Assembly: GCF_000617845.2 (NCBI RefSeq)
Contig: NZ_DF820425.1
Span: forward strand, 5,648,741-5,712,740
Origin: Bradyrhizobium sp. DOA9
GTDB taxonomy: Bacteria; Pseudomonadota; Alphaproteobacteria; Rhizobiales; Xanthobacteraceae
Direction: 5' to 3'
DNA: 64,000 bases
Positions 32,160-41,068 of this stretch are shown here, one piece after another. The notes beneath the pieces were generated by a model. The model did no database searches and was not told where the DNA came from. It saw nothing but the letters and a program-made list of their open reading frames with translations. The stretch's first letter is position 1. Each line of letters opens with the position of its first letter. A program made the translations under genes and the position numbers.

Positions 32160-33365
32160 GTGACCGACCATTGCCGCCTCTGCCATTCGACCGACCTGCG
32201 ACCGGTCATCGACCTCGGCCCGATGCCGATTGCGCATCGACTTCGGCACAGCCGAAACGAGCAGGAGGAACGCTATCCGTTCGAGGTGCTGGCGTGCGGC
32301 GCGTGCGGCCTGCCGCAGATCGTCAAGCCGATCGATCCAGACATCCTGTACCGGCAGTTCAATTACAATTTCAGCAGCTGGAAGCCGGAGCCGCACCAGG
32401 TCGACGAGCTCGACACCATCGCGAAATTCTCGAAGCATCAGTCCGTGTTCGAGATCGGATGCAACGACGGCCTGTTCATGGACAGGCTGCGCGAGCGCGG
32501 CGCGAAGGTCCTGGTGGGCGTGGAGCCCAACCCGGTGTCGGGCAAGATCGCCCGCGAGCGCGGCATCAAGGTCTATGCCGACATGCTCAGCCCGGAGATG
32601 GCCCACGACGCGGTCGCTCAATCCGGCAAGTTCGACCTCGTCGTCTCGCGCCAAGTACTCGAGCACATCGTCGATTTCGAGAATTTCTTCGCTTGCGTGA
32701 AGATCGCGCTCAAGGACGACGGGCTGCTGTTCATCGACGTGCCCGACTTTGATCCCGGTTCGACGGCGGGCGACCTCTCCGTCCTGTGGGAGGAGCACGT
32801 CAGCTACTTCACCGAACCGACCCTGCTGGCGCTGCTGGCCCGCCACGGCTTCGAGGCGGTCTCCGTCAAAAAGTACAATTTCAGCGGCGGCAGCCTCGCG
32901 GTCGCCGCCCGTCTTGCAACTCGTGACGTGACGCCGCCGCCTGCGCCCTCCGGGGTCGGTGAGAAATTCGGTCAGCGCGCAAGGGAGTACGGCGCGCGCC
33001 TGCGGCCGGTCCTCGCCAAGGCCCGTGCGAGCGGCGCCGAGATCGCCATCTACGGCGCGGGCTGCCGCGCCTGCACCTTCACCAACGCGCATGAGCTGGC
33101 GGATCTCGTCGACCTCTCGGTCGACGACCAGAAGGAGCGTCAGGGGCTGTTCCTGCCCGGCACCGGCATTCCGATCCGCTCGCCCGACGAACTCGCCGAC
33201 AAGTCGGGCCCGCTCGTCTGCCTCCTCGCCGTGAACCAGGAGAACGAAGCCAAGGTCAGCAGCCGGCTGCGCGAGAGCGTGAAGCGGCCGCTGCACATCG
33301 TTTCGATCTTCGCCCCCTCCGACATCTGGAGCGAGCTCGACCGGCTCGAGGCGGCCTTGGGTTAG
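32160..33365 (+). CDS. Class I SAM-dependent methyltransferase with N-terminal zinc domain
   Basis: A 401-residue protein of the same three-domain type as the product of 11422-12690. It has an N-terminal zinc-binding part with CRLC and CGACG, motif I SVFEIGCNDGLFMDRL near residue 98, a post-motif histidine region WEEHVSYFTEPTL, and a C-terminal domain with EIAIYGAGCRACTFTN. It starts with GTG at 32160. Such enzymes methylate a carbon of NDP-keto-sugars. Neighbours downstream are another methyltransferase-like gene and an oxidoreductase gene. Confidence 0.86.
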   Translation: MTDHCRLCHSTDLRPVIDLGPMPIAHRLRHSRNEQEERYPFEVLACGACGLPQIVKPIDPDILYRQFNYNFSSWKPEPHQVDELDTIAKFSKHQSVFEIGCNDGLFMDRLRERGAKVLVGVEPNPVSGKIARERGIKVYADMLSPEMAHDAVAQSGKFDLVVSRQVLEHIVDFENFFACVKIALKDDGLLFIDVPDFDPGSTAGDLSVLWEEHVSYFTEPTLLALLARHGFEAVSVKKYNFSGGSLAVAARLATRDVTPPPAPSGVGEKFGQRAREYGARLRPVLAKARASGAEIAIYGAGCRACTFTNAHELADLVDLSVDDQKERQGLFLPGTGIPIRSPDELADKSGPLVCLLAVNQENEAKVSSRLRESVKRPLHIVSIFAPSDIWSELDRLEAALG

Positions 33366-33377
33366 GGACGCAGCGGC

Positions 33378-34583
33378 ATGGCTGAGGAGAAGCTCTTCAA
33401 TTACTACGAACGTCAGGACGTCCTGCCGACGTTCGGGAATTTCAAATCGGCCGCCGAACTCGACGCCTATGCCAGCCAGCGGCGCGAGCTGTTTTCAGAC
33501 AAGCTCGTGCTGCCGCCGCGGCTGTTCCGCGATGCGGAGGTGCTCGAATTCGGTCCTGATTCCGGCGAGAACGCCCTGGTGTTCGCCGGCTGGGGCGCGA
33601 ACATGACGCTCGCAGAACCGAACCGGCATGCGCATCCGAAAATTGAGGCCTATTTCGCGCATTTTGGCCTGACCGAGCGTCTGCGCGAACTCGCATTGGC
33701 CGACGTCGAAGGATTTCGCAGCGAGCGCCGCTACGACATCATCGATGCCGAAGGCTTCATTTACACCGTGCAGCCGACCGAAAATTGGCTCGGCATCTTC
33801 CACCGGCTGCTGAATCCCGACGGTTTCGCCGTCGTGTCCTATTACGAGCGCTATGGCGGCTTCTTCGAGCTCGCGCTCAAGGCGATCCATGCGGCCGGCA
33901 AGGCATTGTCCGGCCGTTCTGCGCTCGAAACGGCAAGGACGCTGTTCGACGCGAAATGGAACAGCATTCCGCACACCCGCAGCTTCGAATCCTGGCTGAT
34001 GGACGTGCTCGAAAATCCGTTCGTCCGGCATCGGTACTTCCTCGACGCAGCGGCCTTGTGCACGGCGGCGCATGAACAGGGATTCGACATCCATTCGGCG
34101 TGGCCGGCCTATCGCGACAGCCTGGACGTCTACTGGCACAAGAAGATGTTGCCCGACGACGAGAAGCTGCGGCGCGCGACGCGCCATCTCGACCGCAGCC
34201 GCCTCAGCTTCCTCGGCGGACGCAAGCTCTACCTGGTCGGCAAGGCCGATGCCGTGACGGCGATCTCGGCATCGATCGAGACGCTGGTTCTCGACGTCGA
34301 CGCGATGATCGACGATCCGTTCGGCGAGAGCCTGCCGCGCGTGATCGCGAGCCTCGCATCCTTGCGCGAGGCGATCCGGACGACGGACATTCTCGCCGAC
34401 GATGCTTCCGACATCGAAACCATCGTCGCCACGCTCGACAGCTTCCATCGCATCTTCGGCGCGATCGGGCGACGGGATGCGTCGGCGGTCGCCGCCCTCA
34501 CCCGGACTGATCCGGCGTTCATCAACATCTGGGGACAGCCGGCGCATTTCCTCGTCATCCGGAAGCGCTTAAAGGGTTCATAG
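33378..34583 (+). CDS. Methyltransferase-like protein, uncharacterised
   Basis: A 401-residue protein. The N-terminal half looks like a Rossmann methyltransferase, with AEVLEFGPDSGENALVFAGW in the SAM-binding position near residue 53 and FHRLLNPDGFAVVSYYER later. The C-terminal half (about residues 190-401) is mostly helical and I do not recognise it. It begins 12 bp after the previous gene and ends 3 bp before the next, so it belongs to the same operon. Substrate unknown. Confidence 0.68.
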   Translation: MAEEKLFNYYERQDVLPTFGNFKSAAELDAYASQRRELFSDKLVLPPRLFRDAEVLEFGPDSGENALVFAGWGANMTLAEPNRHAHPKIEAYFAHFGLTERLRELALADVEGFRSERRYDIIDAEGFIYTVQPTENWLGIFHRLLNPDGFAVVSYYERYGGFFELALKAIHAAGKALSGRSALETARTLFDAKWNSIPHTRSFESWLMDVLENPFVRHRYFLDAAALCTAAHEQGFDIHSAWPAYRDSLDVYWHKKMLPDDEKLRRATRHLDRSRLSFLGGRKLYLVGKADAVTAISASIETLVLDVDAMIDDPFGESLPRVIASLASLREAIRTTDILADDASDIETIVATLDSFHRIFGAIGRRDASAVAALTRTDPAFINIWGQPAHFLVIRKRLKGS

Positions 34584-34586
34584 CCA

Positions 34587-35627
34587 GTGAGGCCAGGCAT
34601 TGGCATCATCGGAACGGGGATGGTCGGCCAGATGTGCCACCTCGCCAATTTCGCCGCCAATCCCGCCTGCCGCGTCGTCGCCATTGCCGATCTCCGGCCG
34701 GATCTCGCCGCCGCCGCAGCGCAGAAGTTCGGCATCCCGCGGGTCTACGGCACGCATCGGGAGCTGCTCGCGGACGCCGCGGTGTCCGCCGTCGTGGTCG
34801 TGACGAAGCGGCGGGCCACCGGTCCGATCGTGCTGGACGCGTTGAACAGCGGCCGCCATGTGCTGTCGGAAAAGCCGATGGCCTACACCACGGCTCAGGC
34901 GAATTTGCTGGTCGAAGCGGCGCGGGAACGAAATCTCGTCTACAGCATCGGCTACATGAAGCGTCACGATGCCGGCGTGGCACGCGCGCTCGAGGTGCTG
35001 ACGCGCTTGCGCAACGACGGATCGCTCGGACGCATCGTCCGCGCCAAAGGCTGGTGCTTCGGCGGCGACACCGGCCGGTCGCGCGACAATTTCGTGATGA
35101 CCGGCGAAACACGACCGGACGGGATCGAACTCTGGCAGGACGGTCCCGATTGGATGCCGGGCGAGATGCGTGCCGGCTACGACAACTTTCTGAACGTCTT
35201 CAGCCATATCATCAATCTGGCGCGCTACCTGCTCGGATCGTCGCCAACGGTCGCCGACAGCTCCGTCGAGACTTCGGGAGCGGCGCGTATCACCCTCGAC
35301 TTCGACGGCATCGCTTGTGCACTGGATCTCGTGAACGGATCCGAAGGCGCCTGGCGCGAGGGACTGACGATCGATTTCGAGCGCGGGGCGGTGACCCTGA
35401 CATTGCCTCCGCCCTTTGCCGAGCAGGAGGCGGAGGTCATCGTCGAGCACGACGGTCAAAGCACGCATCTAGCGGGTGAGGAGAGCTGGGCATTCCGGCG
35501 CCAGGCCGACGCCTTCGTTTGCGATATCGCCCAGGGACGCGCTCCCCTGGCATCCGGCGAGGGCTCGATGACCGACATCGCGCTTGCAGAGACCGTCTGG
35601 AAGCGTCTGGCTAGCGGCCAGGCGTGA
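34587..35627 (+). CDS. Gfo/Idh/MocA-family oxidoreductase
   Basis: A 346-residue NAD(P)-dependent sugar oxidoreductase. The N-terminal GIIGTGMVGQMCHLANF is the dinucleotide-binding loop, and VLSEKPMAYTTAQANLLVEA carries the EKP motif with the catalytic-region lysine. The C-terminal domain with YDNFLNVFSHIINLARYLLG includes the substrate-binding histidine. It starts with GTG at 34587. Its 3' end overlaps the convergent gene at 35611 by 17 bases. Confidence 0.9.
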   Translation: MRPGIGIIGTGMVGQMCHLANFAANPACRVVAIADLRPDLAAAAAQKFGIPRVYGTHRELLADAAVSAVVVVTKRRATGPIVLDALNSGRHVLSEKPMAYTTAQANLLVEAARERNLVYSIGYMKRHDAGVARALEVLTRLRNDGSLGRIVRAKGWCFGGDTGRSRDNFVMTGETRPDGIELWQDGPDWMPGEMRAGYDNFLNVFSHIINLARYLLGSSPTVADSSVETSGAARITLDFDGIACALDLVNGSEGAWREGLTIDFERGAVTLTLPPPFAEQEAEVIVEHDGQSTHLAGEESWAFRRQADAFVCDIAQGRAPLASGEGSMTDIALAETVWKRLASGQA

Positions 35628-37305
35628 CACTCTTGCCCGCGCCGTCGAGCGGCAGGATGCCGGCGATCGGGCCGAGCTTGATCGTGACCTCTGCAAGTTG
35701 GGCCAGCAATTCCGCAACATCGCAGCGCGCCAGCAACCGGCACGCGTAGTACTTGCCCGCCAGAATGTGGTTCGGCGCGGCTCCCGGCCCCGGCTGCAGC
35801 GAGATGGTTGCCTGCGGCCCCGTCGGATCGAAATGACGGAACGCACTTCCCGGAGCCTTCCGCGCCTCGTCCATCCCACGGAGGATGTCGGGCCGCTCGG
35901 CACGCAGGGCAAATCCGAAGAACGGCTGGTTGCCCCAGGCAAGGCGGAGCATGCCCGTGACTTCGGCGAGACCGAAAGCCACATGCCGCGACGGATAGTC
36001 GACGAAGCCGTCATCGAGCGCATAGACCGTCGCCGCCGGCTGGGGCCGGCTGGCAAGGTCGCGCGCCAAGGCCTGCTGTTTCAGGGTTCTCGCCTGCATG
36101 AAGACGTAGTCGCTCCACAGCATGCCGATCGACACGATCAGGCCGACCCCGAATATCGCAGCAAAGGCGGCGCCGGGGCCGGTCCGTCGTTCGGCCTGTC
36201 GCTTGAACGCCAGCAGTGTCAGCGCGAGCGGCACGCCGAACATCAGCAGGTGACGGCTCTCGTAGAAATGAGTCGAAGACGGGCGCAGGCCGGCGATCAG
36301 ATAGGGCGAGGACAATGCGAGGAACAAGACCACGGCGAGTACGAGCGGCACTGCGATCGTGCGTCTGGACGCGGTCGTCTTCGCGTCCAAACGCAGCAGC
36401 AAGAATACGATTCCGACGAGGACTGCAGCCGCGACGAAGAGCGCCGGGACCTGAATCGCGGCGCGGATCGCGTGCGTGAGGACATCCCTGTAGCTGGTGG
36501 CGAAGAACGCCGACCACCCCCGCACCAGCTCGCCGAGCGTCGGAAAATGGGCGTCATAGTGCTGTGCGTAGACACCGATCCGCTTGAACCAGATATTGAG
36601 CGTGCCCCAATAGACCAGCGGAAGCATCACCAATTCCGGATAGCGCAGGACGCAGCGCCAGGCCGCCAGCCAAGTCCGCCGAACGAAGCCATGCGCCGCA
36701 TCCCCGCTCCGCCATATCGCGACGAACAGGCCGAACATCACGACGGCATACAGCACGATCGTCGAGTTGAGCGCGAAGCTCAACAGGAACACCAGCGCAG
36801 CCAGCATACGCAGCAGCACGCGCCGCAGGCCGAAGGCGCTGAAGGCGAGCGTCAACAGCCACGCACCGATGAACAATAGGCCAAAGCTGAAGACGTAGAC
36901 CGCGTTGGCCTTGCCCGCCCACAGCTGATACCCGGGATAGGTCCAGACGATCAGGGCGAAGCCGACCGCTTCGGCGCGGTCGAGCAGATCGAGCCTTATC
37001 GCCGTCAGCATCAGACACACCGCGCCGAAAACGATTCCAGCGAGCGCCAGCGATACCATCACGACGACCGGGGCGCCGGTCCAGTTCGCGAACGTGTCGT
37101 AGCTGTAGAAGATCGGATGGCCGGCGCCATTCAGCAGGAAACCGATGTCGATGAAATAGTCCGGACGCGGCTTGAGCACCAGCCAGTCGTCCATGAAGAG
37201 GCCGTCATTGAGGAGCATCGGCGCATGCGCAACCAGCAACACGACGATCAGGATGGCTAGCGCTCGCAGCAACGGCGGCAAGCTCGGAGGGGAAAGGGAG
37301 GACAT
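35611..37305 (-). CDS. Polytopic membrane protein, probable glycosyltransferase-related
   Basis: A 564-residue protein with roughly ten membrane spans and a soluble C-terminal tail of about 160 residues. LNDGLFMDDWLVLKPRPDYF near the N-terminus gives a first periplasmic loop with two adjacent aspartates (DDW), the pattern seen in GT-C glycosyltransferases that use lipid-linked donors. I use the ATG at 37305 (MSSLSPPSLPPLL); an upstream in-frame TTG at 37374 would add 23 residues lacking membrane character. It is the only minus-strand gene in the right half of the cluster. Exact role unknown. Confidence 0.7.
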   Translation of the reverse strand: MSSLSPPSLPPLLRALAILIVVLLVAHAPMLLNDGLFMDDWLVLKPRPDYFIDIGFLLNGAGHPIFYSYDTFANWTGAPVVVMVSLALAGIVFGAVCLMLTAIRLDLLDRAEAVGFALIVWTYPGYQLWAGKANAVYVFSFGLLFIGAWLLTLAFSAFGLRRVLLRMLAALVFLLSFALNSTIVLYAVVMFGLFVAIWRSGDAAHGFVRRTWLAAWRCVLRYPELVMLPLVYWGTLNIWFKRIGVYAQHYDAHFPTLGELVRGWSAFFATSYRDVLTHAIRAAIQVPALFVAAAVLVGIVFLLLRLDAKTTASRRTIAVPLVLAVVLFLALSSPYLIAGLRPSSTHFYESRHLLMFGVPLALTLLAFKRQAERRTGPGAAFAAIFGVGLIVSIGMLWSDYVFMQARTLKQQALARDLASRPQPAATVYALDDGFVDYPSRHVAFGLAEVTGMLRLAWGNQPFFGFALRAERPDILRGMDEARKAPGSAFRHFDPTGPQATISLQPGPGAAPNHILAGKYYACRLLARCDVAELLAQLAEVTIKLGPIAGILPLDGAGKSVTPGR

Positions 37306-37440
37306 CGTCGGCGAGGATTCGCACGCCCACGTGGCGACCGCAAGGCCGGGGCGCCGGGGCTCCCTTGACCGCAAAAATGCGACCTCCTATAGACGTTGCT
37401 CTGGCTGGGCCTTCAGAGGCGTCCGGGACGACTTTCCACG

Positions 37441-37947
37441 ATGAACATGCTCCCCGGCCCGGCGCAGGCCGCTGCGATTGGTCTCAGCATCACCTTTCCA
37501 TTGCTGTTGCTGTGCTACGCGCGCGTCGCCGCCACCGGCGGATCCGGTCGCCGCTTCCGGCTGGGCTGCGTCACGGTCATCGCGCTCTACGCGATCGCCT
37601 GCATCGCGCTTCCAGGGCAACGCCAGCTCGCGGACGTGCTCGGCGGTCTCCTGCTGTTGGGGACAGCGTTGATGTTTTGCTACATCCTGTTCAGCCTGCT
37701 GGCGTGGGGCTTTACGCTGACGCTGCTCACGGCCCTCGTCCAGGCCGAACGTCCCCTCACCCTGGAGCAATGGGCCGAGGCGTACATGCAGGGCGGAGAT
37801 CTCGGCACGTTCACGCACAACCGCCTGAAGCTCCTGGTCGGCGCGGGCATGGTGATCACGGCAGACGGCAGGCTGGCCCCGACGGCCAAGGGGGTAGCGA
37901 TCGCGCATCTCGTCAAGCTCGTTCGTTTGTCGACGGGCCTTGGGTGA
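37441..37947 (+). CDS. Small membrane protein, uncharacterised
   Basis: A 168-residue protein with about three hydrophobic helices in the first 105 residues and a short soluble C-terminus (LEQWAEAYMQGGDLGTFTHN and beyond) that looks like a winged-helix-sized module. It starts at ATG 37441 and shares a 4-base GTGA overlap with the next gene, whose product has a similar membrane-plus-soluble design. I do not recognise a family. Position suggests an accessory role in the polysaccharide cluster. Confidence 0.7.
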   Translation: MNMLPGPAQAAAIGLSITFPLLLLCYARVAATGGSGRRFRLGCVTVIALYAIACIALPGQRQLADVLGGLLLLGTALMFCYILFSLLAWGFTLTLLTALVQAERPLTLEQWAEAYMQGGDLGTFTHNRLKLLVGAGMVITADGRLAPTAKGVAIAHLVKLVRLSTGLG

Positions 37948-38462
37948 GCGGCACGATGTCCTTCGCCGTCGGGCTCATCGCCGTTGCCGTCTTCGCCCTG
38001 CTCGCGCCTGCCCTGCAGATCATGGCCCGCGCTCGCGCATGGCCGCTCGGCCCCGTCACCCTGCTCGCGATCGCCGCACTCGTTTCGCATGGTCTCGCCG
38101 TGGCGCTCGGAATCGTCGCGGTACCGCAATTTCAATATTGGGACGCTGCATCGATATTCGCATTTTGCGTCATGGCCTATGTTTTCGCCTTCGGTGCAGT
38201 GTACAAATCGGTGTCCCTGGAGATCCTGCTCGGCCTGGTTGACCGGCCCGGTCGGACGGCGCCGCTTTCCGAGATCATCGAAAGGCAGGTTCCAGATTTG
38301 TTCCAGGGGCGAATTGGAAGCCTGGTCGAAGGCGGCCTGGTCGAACGGGTCAGTTCAGGCTTCGTTGCGACCGCGGCGGGGCGGAATCTGGCAGGCCACG
38401 TCGGGCGGCTGCGCCGCGCCTTCGGCATCGGCGATACCAGCCTCTATGATTTTTCCGACTAG
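37944..38462 (+). CDS. Small membrane protein with winged-helix-like C-terminus, uncharacterised
   Basis: A 172-residue protein that starts with GTG inside the stop of the preceding gene. Residues about 5-95 are hydrophobic (three probable helices). The remaining 75 residues contain GRIGSLVEGGLVERVSSGFV followed by ATAAGRNLA, which reads like the wing of a winged-helix domain. The paired layout with the previous gene suggests a two-protein membrane complex. Function not known. Confidence 0.7.
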   Translation: MSGTMSFAVGLIAVAVFALLAPALQIMARARAWPLGPVTLLAIAALVSHGLAVALGIVAVPQFQYWDAASIFAFCVMAYVFAFGAVYKSVSLEILLGLVDRPGRTAPLSEIIERQVPDLFQGRIGSLVEGGLVERVSSGFVATAAGRNLAGHVGRLRRAFGIGDTSLYDFSD

Positions 38463-38602
38463 TTGCGCGGAACACACACATCGTCGGTTTCGTGCCGGTT
38501 GTGTGGACCATATCGCCGAGTCGCATTGTTCGCCCGGCGCAGATGACCTAGAGTCGCGCTGAGGGTTCACCAGTAAAGAGTGGCCGGCAACGGCAGTATC
38601 AA

Positions 38603-39358
38603 ATGACACCTTCCAGGGCGGCAAAGAGGCTCACGATCGTCATCCCTGCTCTGAACGAGCAGGACAAGATCGCCGACACGATCGACGGCGTGCTGCCGCT
38701 CGCCCGCGAGCTGCTCGACGATTTCGAGATCTTCCTGATCGACGACGGCAGCACCGACGCCACCGGCGCGATCATGGACGAGTTCGCGGCCGGCGAGCCG
38801 CGCATCATCGTGCATCACAATGCCGAACGGCGCGGTGTCGGTGCCGGCTTCGAATATGCGCTGTCGCGCGCGAAATTCGATGCTATCACGCTCATCCCCG
38901 GCGACCACGCCTTCCAGAACGAAGGCATTGCCCGGATGTTCAAGGCGGCGGGCGCCGCCGACCTCGTCATCACCTATCGCGACAACCAGTCGGACCGTTC
39001 GGTCAACCGCTCGTTGCAGTCGCATTCGCTGCGGTTCATCCTGAACTGCCTGTTCGGCTTCTGGCTGTCCGACTACCACAGCATGATCGTCTACCCCGTG
39101 AAATGGCTGCGCCAGATCGCGGTCAAGGCCGACGGCTACGGCTACCAGATCTGTGCGCTGATCTCGCTGCTCCAGCTCGGCCTCACCCATGTCCAGGTTC
39201 CGGTGAGCCTGAACGCCGAGCTGAAGGGGTCGTCCCGCGCGCTGCGGCTGCGCACCTATTTCGAGCTCGGCGGGACCATCGTTTCGCTGCTGCGCCGCGT
39301 CCCGATCCGGCACGTCAGCCAAATGCCTGCCGACGCGGAACGCACCCCCGCACGCTAG
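38603..39358 (+). CDS. Family 2 glycosyltransferase
   Basis: A 251-residue GT-A glycosyltransferase. LTIVIPALNEQDKIADTID begins the nucleotide-sugar fold, FLIDDGSTDATGAIMDEFAA has the DDGS acidic motif, and GVGAGFEYALSRAKFDAIT with LIPGDHAF carries the second metal-site region. It has no long C-terminal membrane anchor, unlike DPMS/GtrB proteins of similar type. A 140-bp gap separates it from the membrane genes before it. It is the last gene of the polysaccharide cluster before tRNA-Trp. Confidence 0.9.
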   Translation: MTPSRAAKRLTIVIPALNEQDKIADTIDGVLPLARELLDDFEIFLIDDGSTDATGAIMDEFAAGEPRIIVHHNAERRGVGAGFEYALSRAKFDAITLIPGDHAFQNEGIARMFKAAGAADLVITYRDNQSDRSVNRSLQSHSLRFILNCLFGFWLSDYHSMIVYPVKWLRQIAVKADGYGYQICALISLLQLGLTHVQVPVSLNAELKGSSRALRLRTYFELGGTIVSLLRRVPIRHVSQMPADAERTPAR

Positions 39359-39453
39359 GCGCTCGCTGGACCACCGGCACGCCCAGCGGCCGCTGGTCCT
39401 GGCGCGCGCGGCACGCCTTCCCGCCGAAATCTAGTCTAAGTGATTGATTTGAC

Positions 39454-39529
39454 TGGCAGGAGTGGCAGGGCTCGAACCTGCGACCCCCGGTTTTGGAGAC
39501 CGGTGCTCTACCAATTGAGCTACACTCCT
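39454..39529 (-). tRNA. tRNA-Trp (anticodon CCA)
   Basis: A 76-base tRNA with encoded CCA end. On the minus strand the acceptor stem AGGAGTG (39523-39529) pairs with CACTCCT (39458-39464). The D-arm has GCTCAATTGGTAGAGC, the anticodon loop is CTCCAAA with CCA, and the T-arm carries GGTTCGAGCC. It points toward secE, 28 kb away, as expected if the polysaccharide cluster had been inserted between them. Confidence 0.98.
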
Positions 39530-39678
39530 ACGAACCCGCGTCGCCTTGGGATCAGGGGCGCTTTCAAGCACAGAGAGCGGCCGGTTTGCAAGGGTGAACC
39601 GCGCCGGCTTTGCTTGTTTGTGCCGGGGGTTCTGGGCCACAGTCCATCGGCCATAACGAAAAACAATCGGGAGTGCCC

Positions 39679-40914
39679 ATGACCGTTTCAGCGACCGCCA
39701 CAGCCGCCCCGCAGGCTGCAAATGCGCCCCACACCCCAGGCTTGCCGGAAGCCCGCCCCGAGACGCTCGGGCTGTCGCGGCCGCGGCTCCAGGCCATGTC
39801 GGACGCCTTCAAGCGCGAGATCGACAAGGGAACCGTTCCCGGGGTCACCGTGCTGGTCGCGAGGCGCGGCCAGATCGGCTGGTTCGAGGCGCTCGGCAAG
39901 CAGAGCCCGGCGGGCGCGGCGCCGATGGCGCGCGACTCGATCTTCCGCATCTTCTCGATGACCAAGCCGATCGTCTCGGTCGGCATCATGGCGCTGGTCG
40001 AGGACGGTTACCTCCTGCTCAGCGACGCCGTCGCAAAATTCATCCCGGAGTTTGCGAACCAGCAGGTCGGCGTCGTCAAGGACGGCAAGCTGGAGCTGGT
40101 GCCGCCGACGCGGCCCATGACCGTGCAGGACCTGCTCCGCCACACCTCCGGCCTTACCTACGAGCACCAGGGCGACGGCCCCGTGCACAAGCTCTACCAG
40201 GATTCCCGCGTCCGCAGCCGCAAGATCACCAATGCCGAGCATGCCGCGCTGGTGGCGAGCTTCCCGCTGGTCTGCCAGCCCGGCGCGGAGTTCAACTACA
40301 GCCGTTCCACCGATATTCTGGGCCGCATCATCGAGGTCGTCAGCGACAAATCGCTCGGCACATTCCTCACCGAGCGCGTGCTTGCGCCGCTCCGGATGGC
40401 CGAGACCGGCTTCGCGACCAGCGAGGCCAATGCCGGCCGCCTCGCCGAGCCGTTCGCGGCCGATCCCTGGACCGGCGACAAGGTCGCGCTGTTCAACATG
40501 CTGGAGCAGCCGGTAATGGAATCCGGCGGCGGCGGCCTGGTCTCGACAACGCTGGACTATGCCCGCTTCTGCCTGATGCTGCGCAACGGCGGCACGCTCG
40601 ACGGCAACAGGATCATCGGCCGCAAGACGCTGGAGCTGATGGCCTCCGATCACCTCGCTCCCGGTGTTGCGGTCAACGGCACGCTGCTATCGCCCGGCCA
40701 CGGCTTCGGCCTCGGCTTTGCCGTGCGCCGCGAGGCCGGCATCGCGCCCTTCCCCGGCAGCGTCGGCCAGTATTTCTGGAGCGGCATTGCCGGCACGTTC
40801 TTCTGGATCGATCCCAAGGAGGACCTGTTCGCAGTGTTCATGAGCCAGGGGCCGGGACAGCGCGATTACACGCGGACCTTGGTGCGCGATCTGGTGTACG
40901 CGGCGGTGGAGTGA
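39679..40914 (+). CDS. Serine hydrolase, beta-lactamase/penicillin-binding-protein fold
   Basis: A 411-residue class C beta-lactamase-like hydrolase of the esterase EstB type. The nucleophile motif SMTK lies in FRIFSMTKPIVSVG and the tyrosine motif appears as FNYSRSTDILGRI. There is no clear signal peptide, which favours a cytoplasmic esterase over a secreted lactamase. The ATG at 39679 has GGGAG about 6 bases upstream. It is a single gene downstream of tRNA-Trp, divergent from it. Confidence 0.88.
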   Translation: MTVSATATAAPQAANAPHTPGLPEARPETLGLSRPRLQAMSDAFKREIDKGTVPGVTVLVARRGQIGWFEALGKQSPAGAAPMARDSIFRIFSMTKPIVSVGIMALVEDGYLLLSDAVAKFIPEFANQQVGVVKDGKLELVPPTRPMTVQDLLRHTSGLTYEHQGDGPVHKLYQDSRVRSRKITNAEHAALVASFPLVCQPGAEFNYSRSTDILGRIIEVVSDKSLGTFLTERVLAPLRMAETGFATSEANAGRLAEPFAADPWTGDKVALFNMLEQPVMESGGGGLVSTTLDYARFCLMLRNGGTLDGNRIIGRKTLELMASDHLAPGVAVNGTLLSPGHGFGLGFAVRREAGIAPFPGSVGQYFWSGIAGTFFWIDPKEDLFAVFMSQGPGQRDYTRTLVRDLVYAAVE

Positions 40915-40923
40915 GGTCGACGC

Positions 40924-41064
40924 TCTCGTGCCCCGGACGCGCTGCAACGCCTCTTGCGTTGCTGCGCAGAGCCGGGGCCCATGTCTCAACGATCTCGCTC
41001 CTGGCTTTCTGCGTCCCGGCTCTGCGGAGCAGCACTTCGTGCTGCACCGCGTCCGGGACACGAG
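40924..41064. repeat. Dispersed repeat with inverted ends
   Basis: About 141 bp bounded by imperfect inverted ends CTCGTGCCCCGGACGC and GCGTCCGGGACACGAG, with internal GC-rich palindromic segments. A close relative lies at 43582-43720. It fills the convergent gap between the hydrolase and SDR genes. This looks like a repetitive extragenic palindrome of the type frequent in Bradyrhizobium. Confidence 0.75.
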
Positions 41065-41068
41065 ACCA

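Noticed and set aside
37306..37374. TTG-started 23-residue N-terminal extension of the 35611 membrane protein
   Set aside because: The extension is Arg/Pro-rich without membrane character, and the ATG at 37305 leads directly into the first hydrophobic helix.
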